A stretch of DNA of 64,000 bases, taken from contig NC_077242.1 of the NCBI RefSeq assembly GCF_947179165.1, positions 1,488,001 to 1,552,000 on the forward strand, given 5' to 3'. The DNA is from Solanum dulcamara (taxonomy: Eukaryota; Streptophyta; Magnoliopsida; Solanales; Solanaceae). The notes under the pieces are model-generated. The model was not told where the DNA came from and made no database searches. It was given only the letters and a program-made list of their open reading frames with translations. The translations under genes and the position numbers were made by a program. Shown piece after piece: positions 11,894 to 22,979 of the stretch (the stretch's first letter is position 1; every line of letters begins with the position of its first letter).

Positions 11894-12070
11894 GGATTAA
11901 TTATTTGGCTGAACACAATTATCATGATGATGAGAACCAAAAAGAGAGAAGTACGTACTTTTGGGTTTACTAAAGTTGTATACTAGGATTAATTATTTGG
12001 CTGAACACAAATATCATGATGATGAGAATCAAAAAGAGAGAAGTACGTACTTTTGGGTTTACTAGTCTCT
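11894..12070. repeat. Tandem duplication with a 92-base period
   Basis: Two head-to-tail copies (starting 11894 and 11986) share GGATTAATTATTTGGCTG and a GAAGTACGTACTTTTGGG block, with only a few differences. Not part of a gene. Confidence 0.9.
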
Positions 12071-12805
12071 ACGAACCACGTCTATTTCAAATCATAATGT
12101 ATTCATCACATCTTCAACACAATCAATAGATTTTAAAAGTTCATTTATTGATATTGTGCAACAGAAAAAATTTGTTATAAAAGAAATAATAGATTCTTAC
12201 CAAATAAATATAATGAATTCTCATCAAACTTATCACATATAATTATAGTTATATCTTTTCCTGCGATTATGATGCCATCAAATTTGAAATAGGATAAAAA
12301 TGACGAACATAAATACAATTAAATGTGTTAATGCATAGATGAAAAAGGAATCAAATAAAGGAAGAAATTTTGAAATCAACAATTCACTATCGCTTCTTAT
12401 GATTTATCTGATATTATCCAATATCAAAAATAAAAAGATAAAAATTTTAAAATTTAATTTTTAGAAATAAAGGGTCCTGAAATCTTTTCATTAGCATCAA
12501 CATGTTCTTTCCCTCGAGAAATTGCTCTTTACTTTTTTGGTTTATTTATGTCACCCTGTCTGGTCATAAATGCCTTTGGGAGTAGGTCCTTTCTGGAGAT
12601 TTATCATATAGTACTTCATGTAGTAGATGTTTTAAACTTGTGCCGGATATTTATATTAATTCAAATAATTTTAATTTTGATAGGTTATAATGGATATATA
12701 TTATTTTATCATGATTAAAAGATAAATATGTAGGAAAAATATATCGATAACTTCTTGAATTAAATTTTATTTAGATATTTGAACTATGACTTATTTTGAT
12801 TGAGA

Positions 12806-13260
12806 CACTACTAGAATTTCGTTGTTTTCCGATAGCAAAAGTAGTTGAAAATGGAATTTTTTGATGACTTTCCAACTATTTCTGGGTAGTCGATATATTG
12901 AACTTCGGAAAATATTTTCCGACTACCGTGCTCGAAAAATATAAATTTAGATCTGACTATTAAATTTTCTAAATGTCGACTACTATAGTCGGAAAACTAT
13001 TAAAAATATAATTTATTAATATAAATGATGCCAACTACGGTCCTCGTAATAGTTAAACAATTAAATATTTAATTAATATATATTTCGACTACTTTAGTAG
13101 CCATAAATAACTTATTCATACTCACTTAAGTACTCGTCCGACTACTGTAGTCGGAATAAATAATTCATTTATTAATTAATTAGGTTCTCTCCTGTAGTCG
13201 GCAATGTTAATTTTCTGGAAAAAAAATAATTGAATAACTATAGTCAAAAAATTGCATTTT
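12806..13260. mobile_element. CACTA (En/Spm-like) terminal fragment
   Basis: It starts CACTACTAGAATTTCG, the usual CACTA end, and is followed by many short subterminal repeats of the form CGACTACNGTAGTCGG, some of them perfect palindromes (for example around 13139-13155). Such clustered subterminal repeats bind the transposase in this superfamily. The opposite end and any transposase are missing. Confidence 0.7.
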
Positions 13261-13436
13261 TGAACCCGTGAGGTGCACATGCATTCGTTAATTTTGAAAA
13301 ATAATGTATATATATATATATATATCTTAAAATATGACATATATTTTATTAATCACCTAAAAACAATATTCAATAAAATGAATTGGTGTGTCACATCAAA
13401 TTTGGTGCAATATTATTCACACACTAAAATGATATA

Positions 13437-13528
13437 GAATTTGGTGTTGGGTTGGAGCTTCAAATGCCAAATTTTGCACCAAAAGGAGCAAATTTTGGTA
13501 TTTGGAGCTCCAACCCAACACCAAATTC
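13437..13528. repeat. Near-perfect hairpin (41-base arms)
   Basis: Arms 13437-13477 and 13488-13528 match at 38 of 41 positions around a 10-base loop. Either strand would fold into a long hairpin. Probably a very short MITE; a small-RNA precursor is possible. Confidence 0.85.
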
Positions 13529-13639
13529 TAAAGTGGCTCTACCCTGCATACGCCTTATTGTCCTAGACCCAATAGTAGAATTACACTGGCTATGTCTTTT
13601 TTTTTAAAAAAAACTAATGAAAAACTTATGTAGATATGT

Positions 13640-13980
13640 TATATTAAAAAAATATTTATCATCTATAGCAATAACAATTTTTTCGCAATAACAATTTTTT
13701 TTACTAGACACTTATAATAAATTTATAATACTGTTTTAATACATATTACAGGTAACAATTTATAAAACACTTATAATACAAGTTTTATCCCATATTTTAA
13801 TACACTTATAATACTTTGTGTCAATTTCTTACCAAACAAACATAATTTATTTTAAAACACTTATAACACATTTATATTACATGCATAATTCACTTTTAAT
13901 AAATATTGATGTGTATTGGTATAGATTGTAATGAATGAAAAATATCGTTAAAATCAACAATTATTTATTAAAAATTACTA
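13640..13980 (-). mobile_element. AT-rich MITE, copy 2 (reverse)
   Basis: Reverse-oriented relative of the elements at 2134-2516 and 37112-37506, recognised by ordered blocks such as GTATTATAAGTG and the ATGCATAATTCAC segment. It lies just beyond the block shared with 1975-2132. Ends are approximate. Confidence 0.65.
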
Positions 13981-13989
13981 ATTTTTCTA

Positions 13990-16400
13990 TAATTACTTTT
14001 GAGAGGGGATAGAATTTGAAGGGCCTTAGTCTATGATACAGTAAGTCTGGCCCACTTTTTCTACCGTGGTTTCGCAATATTGGGCTTTTTGTATGTATCA
14101 AAGTGGAGGGCCCAGTTTTAATTGGACTCTTTTGGAGGAAAGTATCTAGATTTTTATTGATTTCTTGTCCTAGGAATATATATATTATATATAATTCCAT
14201 ATATAACAAATATATAAATAAACAATTATTAGTTCTAGAAGCTAAATGTTTTTATCTTTGGATAAAAAAATCGAGGCAAAAATCTCATATTTTTGCGAAT
14301 TTTTTGATATGTTTAAATGTAGTTTACAATATGAAAATTGTAAAATTGCAAAGAGAATGTTCTGTTGGTGTTTCTCAGTCTAAGAACAATTTTGCTTGGT
14401 CAACAAGTGAATCAAAATGAGCAAGTTCTCATTACATATTCAGTCTGACTTTAAATTTAACCATCCACGATTCTCTCAAAGTATTCAGAAGTTGTTTGAT
14501 TAGAAAGAGTCCCAAAATAAACTCTTAGACAAACATGTAAGTTGATGTAGTAAGTGACTGTTTCATAAGATAAGAGGGGTCGAAGGATAAAATTTAACTA
14601 ATCATCCTATAAATCCTAGAAACCATAAAATATTTAATTTTGCTATATAATTTTATGATTTACTCCTAATTTTTGTAAGTATGCTATTTCAATTTCCATT
14701 TGCGTATCCTCTAATGCTAGAAAAAAGTATTTTATCCTTTCAGAAAGACGATCAGGACGAAGATGTAGCGAACTCAGTAACTTAAAACTTAAATTATGTA
14801 TTAATTTTAAAAATTCATTGAATATATTTATGATATTAGTTTGAAATCGAATAACTTATAAAGACTAAAATTTAGAGCTAACAATATTTACCTTCTGACT
14901 CCGCCTATTAAGAAATAAAAAAAAAACTATATCATGAATTTGATTTATGGAGATGTTGAATTATCCTTTCTAGTCTTTTCATGCTTTTTTTTGGTTGGCC
15001 CTTCTTTAATTGTCATTTTGTGAGATTGTTATGAGTGAAAAATTGTTATTTTAAAAATAAAATATCTCCCTCTAGTGATGGATGCAGAATTTTCGTTTAA
15101 AAAATTCAAAAAAACTAAACATAAGAATAATGTTGACAAATAAGCAAATCAAATTAAATATAAACGGATTGAATCATAAATAAGCGAGCTTATTACATAA
15201 CGACCCCATAGTCACTTTCAAAACAATATTTATGTTGGCCCGAGTCATGGCAAAAAACTTGACATAAATATAAGAGATATCATTTTGTCACCAAAAAGGT
15301 GGAAATTTAAATCATAGTTAAGTGCAAAATAAAATTCCATACAAATATAATTAACTTGTTTGAACTGCATTTCAATAGTGTATAGCGAGATTAATGAATT
15401 GAAGTATTGAATGAACTAGTAAAATAAGTAGTTTTTATCTAAATTAGATGTTTTTATTAAAAAAAATATTACATATATAATAATGTTTGCTTTGAAATCA
15501 GTTTCTTGATTTATTATTAAATATTAATTTAAAGCTTTAAAAGAAACCCATAAATTGAAAATTTTGAATAAAGGAGTTCACAAAGTTTCATTTTTTTAAA
15601 ATCATAGTAGTTTTAAAAAAGGATGATAAGAACTAGAAAGAAGGTGCCTGAGCCTCAACCAAAAAGCTAGAAAAAAATGTACCCACCAAAAATCGATCTT
15701 GGACAAAATGGGAGAACTTGAGCTACTCTACTGCTGAACCACCCATTAGTCTTGCATTAATGGAGTGCAATATCAAACATATATAGTTAAAACCGAAATC
15801 ATAACCTACATAAACAACATAGTTTTCGGCTGAAAAGCTATTCCGGTGAACCCCTCAGCTCCATGTAGATCCGCCCGTCTCCCTCCACCAACATCAACAA
15901 GAACTATTGGGGCAAATACTATTTGTTTTTTTGTCAGAATCAGACATAAATTCAATTTGAAATTGTCCATGTAGATCCGCCCGTCTCCCTCCACCAACAT
16001 CAACAAGAACTATTGGGGCAAATACTATTTGTTTTTTTGTCAGAATCAGACATAAATTCAATTTTATGCAATTTCAAGAAAGCCGAGTATTTACCAAATT
16101 AGTCCCCAAACTACAAACCAAACACCAAAATCATCTTTATACGTAAATAACTTACCTCATAACCAACCACCAAATGTGATGTCACTAGCACAAAATTTAA
16201 CACATGCATAACTCACCTCTAAACTACCAAACCACCCCTACCAATAACCAAATTCACCATCAAATATTTACTAAAAAAAAATTTTGGGCAAATATGTTGA
16301 GTTCCCATTAACCCTATACAAACCTCTAAAACCGCCCCTAAATTCTAGCAATAATCTATGAAGACTTAGGTTAGCATCCCTCTCAAATGTTTCCTAGTTA
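13990..16400. repeat. Right-unit DNA shared with 1975-4080
   Basis: Same order of blocks as the left unit: 13995-14200 with 1985-2130 and 2517-2570; 14230-14640 with 2640-3050; 14950-15060 with 3190-3360; 15890-16085 with 3385-3475; 16215-16330 with 3835-3960. No gene seen. Confidence 0.7.
15861..16072. repeat. Recent tandem duplication with a 106-base period
   Basis: Copies starting at 15861 and 15967 are essentially identical for about 95 bases, starting CCATGTAGATCCGCC. The left unit has one copy of the shared part (around 3390-3460), so this doubling came after the 10-kb duplication. Confidence 0.9.
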
Positions 16401-16984
16401 GCTCTTCAGGCAATCCATAAAGAGTATAGAATACAAAGAATGTTCTCAGATAATCAGTGGTAGCCCGCCCCTCAACTCATCTCTACTTAAATACTGGGCT
16501 TTCGTCTGCAGTATCCAAACCATGATGTTGCCTAATCCACACATCACACTAGACCAAAGAAATGGACCTAAAGTAGTTAAAAGATTGAATGAACCCCACT
16601 CCTCAATACTAAAGTCCAACAATAGCCTTTCAAGAACCACCAAATCAAGAATGATCCCAAATATACAAATGGTATTGAAGCACGTAAACCAGAACTGCTG
16701 CATATGCAGTAAATTCTAAGCGGCACTAGACGATCAGCAACAACCCAAAATGACAAGGATCATGTCTCTTGAGCACTCAATAATATCATCATTGGTTCGT
16801 AAAGTGCTCGAAAATATAACACGATTCATATTCAGACGGAACATAGAGAAGCAAATACAGTGTTTATATCAAACCAGCAGAAATTAAACACTAGTAAGTT
16901 TTAGTAGAACTGAGTTTGGATAGCCTATCTCTGGCATTGACATAACAAGTATGATAACTGTGCAGCTGAGGCTGATGAGAGCAA

Positions 16985-18096
16985 TCAGAAACCATGAATT
17001 TTGATGTGCTCTTTCTTCACAATTCCAGCCTGCTTCAACAAATCCAAAAAGAAGAAATTAGCAACAAAGTAGATAAATACTATAAAATTTGGAACAGAGA
17101 GTCCCATAAGATATCAATTTAAGTCAAGCTACAGAATTAGTAGTGCTGTTAGTTCTGTCATTGCCTATTCTCTCCTCCTGCCCTTGATCAGTAAATCTGT
17201 AACAAGTGACTCCAGTACATACACTCAATATCGAAATGAACACTGAACCAAAAGAGTGTCTTTTTTTTGCTTAATGAGCAGCTCAGCCTATTACTAACCC
17301 ACTTCACTTCAAAAGACACGATTCAGGAGTGACAGAAGAAGTTAACTGAAACAGTGATATTCACAAATGACTGTTAATGCATGACATAAGATTTTTTTAA
17401 GCATCTATTTATCATAGCAAGATAACTTAATATTGAACGAGCAAAAAGACATGCTCAATCTGCACCACACTCACCTGGACAAGAAATGTAGAAACGTTCT
17501 TCCGCTGGTCACCCTGAAGTTGAATAACCTTCATAAACAACAAAAAACATAAGATCAGTCATAGAACTTGCAATAACAGAGACGAGGCACTGGAATGCAA
17601 AGTTACAAACCTGGCCTAATTCAGGATCCTGAACGACAGTACCATTGCAGCAGAACTCTTTCTTAAGATCCTTCAGTATCTTGTTATAGCTGAATTCTTT
17701 CTTCAACCCCTGCACAGTTGTCAGGCTTTTCCTACCATTCCTTTGTTGTATACGGATGTGCACGTAATCTTTTGACCCAGCACCAGAGTTATCAGCATTT
17801 GCCTCGGCAAAGGGATCTATAAAGCATAATAAAGCAGCATGACTGGTCAGGTATAGAAGATAAGAATATAATTCATATCCTCTGAACTAGCATGCTTTCT
17901 TCTCAACCCTTTTCTTTCTTTGCATCTAAACTATCACCTCTATAAAACATGAACCCGAACTTTTTTAACATTCAACTGAAACTGATTTACTGATCTGATA
18001 AGACAGGAAATACACGAAATTGCACTAAAACAGAATGTGATTTAAGGAGAGGCCCATACCAAAAGCGGTAGGAATTTGGACGTCGAGATCAGACAT
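16985..18096 (-). CDS. SUI1: Translation initiation factor eIF1 (SUI1 family)
   Basis: Four coding exons, 18060-18096, 17611-17816, 17475-17528 and 16985-17029, join to 342 nt: 113 residues and a stop, the usual plant eIF1 length. The protein has a short acidic N-terminus (MSDLDVQIPTAFDPF) and then the SUI1 fold, with HIRIQQRNGRK, the basic KKEFCCNGTV segment and the end GIVKKEHIKIHGF. eIF1 binds the 40S subunit next to the P site, helps scanning and rejects wrong start codons. All introns are GT-AG; exon 1 ends in phase 1. A leader intron precedes the ATG (18106-19833). The 3' end of this gene was copied in the tandem duplication (6955-7450). The frame is fully intact, so this is the working copy. 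Confidence 0.97.
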
Positions 18097-19194
18097 GAAA
18101 CTTGGCTGAGAGTAGAAGACAACAGGAGCACACAGATCTCGAAACTTGGATGCTCAGACCTAGGCAAATGAAAAAGAGCTCAGCAGCTATTACAACAAGA
18201 AGAATAAACAAGAAACCAAATTCCACGTCTCAAGTAGTGACAAACATCAACGTAGACTATTTAATCATTTTGCATACATACAATGACAAGGAGTTATCTA
18301 AATATCCTATATAGTAGACAAGCAGCTGTATCAGATTATCAATACAAACACCCTGTCTAAAAAACAGGACAATCAAAAGCTAAATAGGACATAAACATAA
18401 ACAGATGAAAGAAGAAACCTTTATTAGCAAGAAAGTTGGAAAAGAAAACAACTCTATTTATCACCAAAACAATACACACGAGACAGCTTGCAGTAAAGTA
18501 CCAGCATAGTACTAGTCTTTCAGAAAATTCCAATTTTTATCAACAACATAATACACAAGATAAAGCTTCCGACAGATTCCATTATCATCTTGCATGTCGT
18601 ATGTACAATAGAAAGAGGCGATCCACATATGTTTTAGTATTAAGAGCAACAGGAGGCAAAAGAACTGGTAAAAGCCCATCCAATATCCAAACCAAAAACA
18701 GAAAGAAAGAAAGAAAAAAGGTAGAGAATCAAATACAGAAACTTATTCATCAGAAAAAATAATCCTTCACCACAAATAGGGTTGGAAAGGTAATCTTACA
18801 CACGCATTTGTTCCCCCCAACAACCAGAGTAAGACAAACAACAGATATTCTATAATAAGTATAAAAAACAGCATACAAATCCCAAAGTGATATCAAAATC
18901 CTTGGAGAAAACACAACTAGAATTCAGCAAAACAACACACCCCCATAATAAAATAACTAGGCATCAGAAACGGACAACTCTACTTTAAAAATCTTAAATG
19001 ATTCCAACTCTTGGAGAAATACGACCAGACTATTGCAACAGAAAACAACCCAAAAGAAAAAAGATCAAAACTTGCATCAGAAAAAGTACATAGCTCTAGA
19101 GTAACTTCTTCAAAAACAGTACCAATCACAACTTTGATATAAAAGTTTCATAAAACGGTTCCAGTTACTATGAATATATAACCAGATCATTCAA

Positions 19195-19410
19195 TAAGCA
19201 TCACAATAGCAAGCAAAGAACAACCATAGCACCCAAGATTCAAATCCCAGCAGAGAAAAAACATTAGGAGATCCTTCCCATCTATTCTAGCATTGGTAGA
19301 CTTGATGGACAGAGTTATCTGATAGTTGTTGCTGGTCAGAGGTAACAGATATACCGTGGAATTAGTCTAGGTGTGCGAAAGCTGATCCAAACAACAGGGT
19401 CATCATAAAA
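19195..19410 (+). mobile_element. SINE copy 1 in the SUI1 leader intron
   Basis: A tRNA-derived SINE body: B-box-like GATTCAAATCCC, then ACATTAGGAGAT, GACAGAGTTATC, GGAATTAGTCTAGGTG and AAGCTGATCCAAAC blocks, in the same order as the element at 60850-61090. The head is damaged. Confidence 0.75.
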
Positions 19411-19434
19411 ATCCAATATTTATCACTAAGCATC

Positions 19435-19595
19435 ATAACAGAAAGCATAGAACAACCAAAGCACCCAAGGTTCAAATCCCAACAGAGACAAAACACTAGG
19501 TGATGAGGTGGCAGGTATACCATGGAATTAGTCCAGGTGAGCCAAAGCTGACCGGAACAACACGGACATCATAAAAATCCGATCTTTATCACTAA
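19435..19595 (+). mobile_element. SINE copy 2 in the SUI1 leader intron, internally deleted
   Basis: Same family and flanks (ATAGAACAACCA..GCACCCAAGGTTCAAATCCC) as copy 1, but the middle, including the GACAGAGTTA block, is missing. Both copies are followed by ATCATAAAAATCC, so the pair probably arose by local duplication of about 240 bases and not from two insertions. Confidence 0.7.
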
Positions 19596-20247
19596 TAATC
19601 ATAAATCAGCATCTCTAGCCACAAAATTCCACCAATTCTTGGAATAAAAATCCATCTTTATCACTAAGCATCATAAATCAACATCTCAAGCCTAAAATCC
19701 CCAAAATTCTACCAATTCTTGGATTAAAAATCCGATCTTTATAACAAAAACAAGTACTAGACAAACAAACAAAGCTAATTCACCAGATCTGAAGATTATC
19801 AACCAATAAAACAAGTGGGTATTGAAGATTTACCTGATCCGAAGGTTAGGGTTTGTAGAGATTGAAGACGGTGGCAATACAGCAGACCCCAAAATCCGGA
19901 TAAGTCTTGAGCAAAATACAGAAAAGTCAGTGCACAGAAGAAAAAAGGAAAATATAATGTGAAATCAGCTAATAAAGAGATGTGCTTTTGCCTCCTTTGT
20001 TAGGTCGGTCTAAAACATAAAGGGGGAGCCACGATACCCTGTGTGACGGACCAGCGTAGGCCCATGGACTGTTAAATTACTGTCTAGTCCTTGAATGTTT
20101 TGGTTACTCCAATTGTGTCCTTTAAGATATATTCGTCACAGAATTAGTCCTCATGTTTTACCTTTTGCTCCATAACGAAGTCAAACTCAATCCCTTTTAA
20201 CTTGAATTCATTTGATATCTATGTCCTTTTAATTTTGATTATATATA

Positions 20248-20425
20248 AGTAGACACTTAAACTTGCATAGAGTTGGGCAAATAAATATACACGCTCTATT
20301 TGGCATTCTAAGTGGCAATTTTCTTCCTACGCGGCATCCTATGTGGCGTTCTATATGTATTACGGCATGTAGGACGTGTGTGTATACTTGTATATCTTTA
20401 TACAAATTTAAATGTCTATTTGTAC
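20248..20425. mobile_element. Short MITE with inverted AAGTAGACACTTAAACTTG ends
   Basis: The left end AAGTAGACACTTAAACTTG and the reversed right end (CAAATAGACATTTAAATTTG) are inverted repeats around a non-coding 140-base centre. An open frame over it is chance. Confidence 0.6.
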
Positions 20426-20987
20426 GCACCCAAAATTGAAAGGCGTATATATTAGTTGAGGGTAAATTAAAAAGGCATATTTATGTATTATACCAACATG
20501 AAAAAAAGTGTGATTTGAGTTAGACTTCGTTATAAGACTAGCACATCAAATAACTTTGAATTTTATTGTGCCGATGTATAAAAAAAAAAGCACAACGATT
20601 ACGTAAATCTTTAGTTTGTCTATAGTTATTAAAATTATTAGTTTCTCACTATATGCATTCCACATGTATATCAAATCATGTATATGTGATATATTTAAGA
20701 TCAATCAACACTTACGCCAATACAAAAAATAATTGAAAAATATTTTTTGGAAGTCCCTCATAAAGGTTCCCTGTAGAAAAAATTGATGCATACTCAAATT
20801 TAATCATGAATAAACACAAGCGTACTGCAAATTTTGGTGAACTTTGAACCACTCAACAGCTGATTGAGTTTTTTAAGAAGGAGAAGAGTAGAAAACTTAG
20901 AAAATTGGTAGTTTAAAAATGAGAGGGAACTCCTTTATTTACAGGCAACAAATGGTAGTATGAACAAGTGTTTGTTGTGCCTTATCA

Positions 20988-21107
20988 GAAAAATCACAAC
21001 CATTCAGAAAAGTCACAACTTTTTGGATAAGTCACAATCCTTAATAAAGTCATAAACCTTCGAGAAAGTCACAATCCTTTGGTAAAGTCACATTCCTTCA
21101 ATGTGAA
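20988..21107. repeat. Degenerate minisatellite, about 19-base period, six copies
   Basis: Six successive variants of AAAGTCACAATCCTTNNGG occur head to tail. Copies differ at several positions and there are no unique spacers, so this is not a CRISPR-like array. It may be part of a decayed LTR; nothing beside it confirms that. Confidence 0.75.
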
Positions 21108-21645
21108 AATTTGTCCGTTTTTAATATAATATAGATAAATAATAATATAATATAAATATATAATATAGAAGATATACAAAAATTGAGTCTTTTTAGTCGA
21201 GGATGTTGTAGTAATTTAACATCCAATTTTGGAATTTTTTTAGTCGAAGGCATTATACTAATTTAATATTTAAGTTTGACATTTCATGCTTTTAAGACAA
21301 TATGAGTGATAGATAGATAGATATAAATATAGATATAGATGGATCAATAGATATACACTTGTTATACGATTATACACATATTTTACATAAAGAGTGTGTT
21401 GGATATGTAGCAAAAAAATATATATATTATTTTCAATAATTTAGATATAAAACTCAAAAAAATGGAATAATTTAGATTACACTTATCTCTTTTTTTTAAT
21501 CAATTTTGGACTAGTTATCCTTTTTATTCATGAAAGGTCCATTGGACCCAAAATGAGCCCAATAAACAAAAGTCAAGATCCGAAAACCTTGAATACCGGC
21601 TAATAAAAGACAAGCTTCAGGTGAAATACACAAACACTCTAATAG

Positions 21646-21905
21646 CCTGTTTGGATTGATTTGTTTTTAAACGCTTATAAGTCGAAAATTGCTTATAAAT
21701 TTTAAAAAAAAAAGTACATGCATGTCAATTTATTTTTTTTAACTTATAAGCTATTTTTAACTTATAAACTGTTTAAAATAAGTTCATCCAAATAAACTTA
21801 ACTATTTATTTGAGGCTTATTTTAAGCACAAAATAATTTTATGTTGATCAGTCAAACACTTACAAAAAATTAAAAACAGCTTATAATCCAATCAAAACAA
21901 CCTCT
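21646..21905. mobile_element. Short inverted-repeat element with AGCCTGTTTGGATTG end
   Basis: The left end AGCCTGTTTGGATTGATTT and the reversed right end (GAGGTTGTTTTGATTGG) are imperfect inverted repeats. Inside are several ACTTATAAGC-type motifs. It is similar in type to the element at 39909-40289. Confidence 0.6.
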
Positions 21906-22148
21906 AAAAATAGGTTTCCTAATTTGTTCTTTCCTTTCTTCTTCGTTTCCCTACATCCCTCTTTGCCGCTGCTGTTGTTTTGTTGGAAACCAAGCTCTAA
22001 TTTCCTCTCTCTTCTCTCGTGGGTTATTAATATTCTCCGTGATGATATTTGGAGGACCTTCCCGTTGGGCTATCAAAGGTAATATCCCTTCGTTCCCCAT
22101 TTATTTATGCTACCAGTATACTCTTTACCCTCCCTTTTTGTCTTTCAG

Positions 22149-22780
22149 GTATAAACTTAAGTTGATACTCACAAAAGGACAACAAAATTTAGGCAAGTAA
22201 ACCTCACTCTGCATAAATCATTTGCAGCAGCCACTCCCATTTTTAACTTGTAGAAAAAAAATCTGATTTTTTTTAAAAAAAATAATTAGACAAAACAAGG
22301 TTTTGAAAAAAAAAAACACTCACTCCGTAGAAGCAATTGATTTCAAGAAATAGGTGGATGAAAGAGAAGAGTTGATGGTTTCACCACTTGGTGGAATCCC
22401 ACAACTAAGAAAAGCCTATTTCTTGAAACCGATTGTTTTTATGATTGAAGGTTCAACTCTTCTCTTTTATCCACCATAGGATCTTCCATTGATTCTTGAA
22501 AATGGACCATTCACCTTATTTTAGGACAATCAAAAAGTGACATGATTCTTTTAGGACAAGAAATTGATTCTTGAAAATGGACAATTCATTTGTTTTAGGA
22601 CAATCAAAGAGTGATTTCTGATTCTTTTAGGACAAGAAAAAGTACTTCGTGAGTATGTTTTTTCAAAACCTTGTTTTGTCAAATTTTTTATGAAAAAAAA
22701 AAATTCTCCGATTTTTTTCTACAAGTTAAAAATGGGAATAGCACTTCTTTGTCCTTTCGTGAGTATCAATTTAAGATTAT
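22149..22780. mobile_element. Foldback element with nested inverted repeats
   Basis: The outer arms start GGTATAAACTTAAGTTGATACT and, reversed, GGTATAATCTTAAATTGATACT; they extend with interruptions for about 130 bases and include TTTTTAACTTGTAGAAAAAAA and AACAAGGTTTTG blocks on both sides. A second inverted pair lies inside (CAATTGATTTCAAGAAATAGG with CCTATTTCTTGAAACCGATTG, and GAGAAGAGTTGA with its reverse). The right half also carries a 70-80-base tandem duplication (22487-22560 and 22563-22640). No coding region and no clear target duplication. Confidence 0.75.
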
Positions 22781-22979
22781 ACCTTGACTATAATGAAAGT
22801 ACTTTTTAAAATATAAAAACTAAATATACGAGTAAATTTAGGGATTCAACAAATAGAATATATATATATATATATAACAAAAAGTTTTCAATCCAGCTTG
22901 ACAAATTACATTCCCGCACAACTACATTTCTCTGTGTGCCCTTATCGTTCGAGTTGCGTGAGTTTTAGGAGGCAGACAT

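Larger units (their letters stand above)
18106..19833 (-). other. Long leader intron of SUI1
   Basis: An AG acceptor sits ten bases upstream of the ATG (exon resumes at 18105), and a donor (ATCAG|GTAAAT) ends the first leader exon at 19834. This gives a 1728-base intron within the 5' UTR. Such leader introns in plant housekeeping genes often raise expression; that is family knowledge, not shown here. The intron holds two SINE copies and no gene. Confidence 0.8.

Noticed and set aside
18102..18762. Plus-strand frames of 70 and 108 codons within the SUI1 leader intron
   Set aside because: Lys/Thr/Asn-rich composition of AT-rich DNA, no homology recognised, and inside a spliced leader.
20988..21107. 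CRISPR-like array
   Set aside because: Repeats are head to tail with no unique spacers, and this is plant nuclear DNA.
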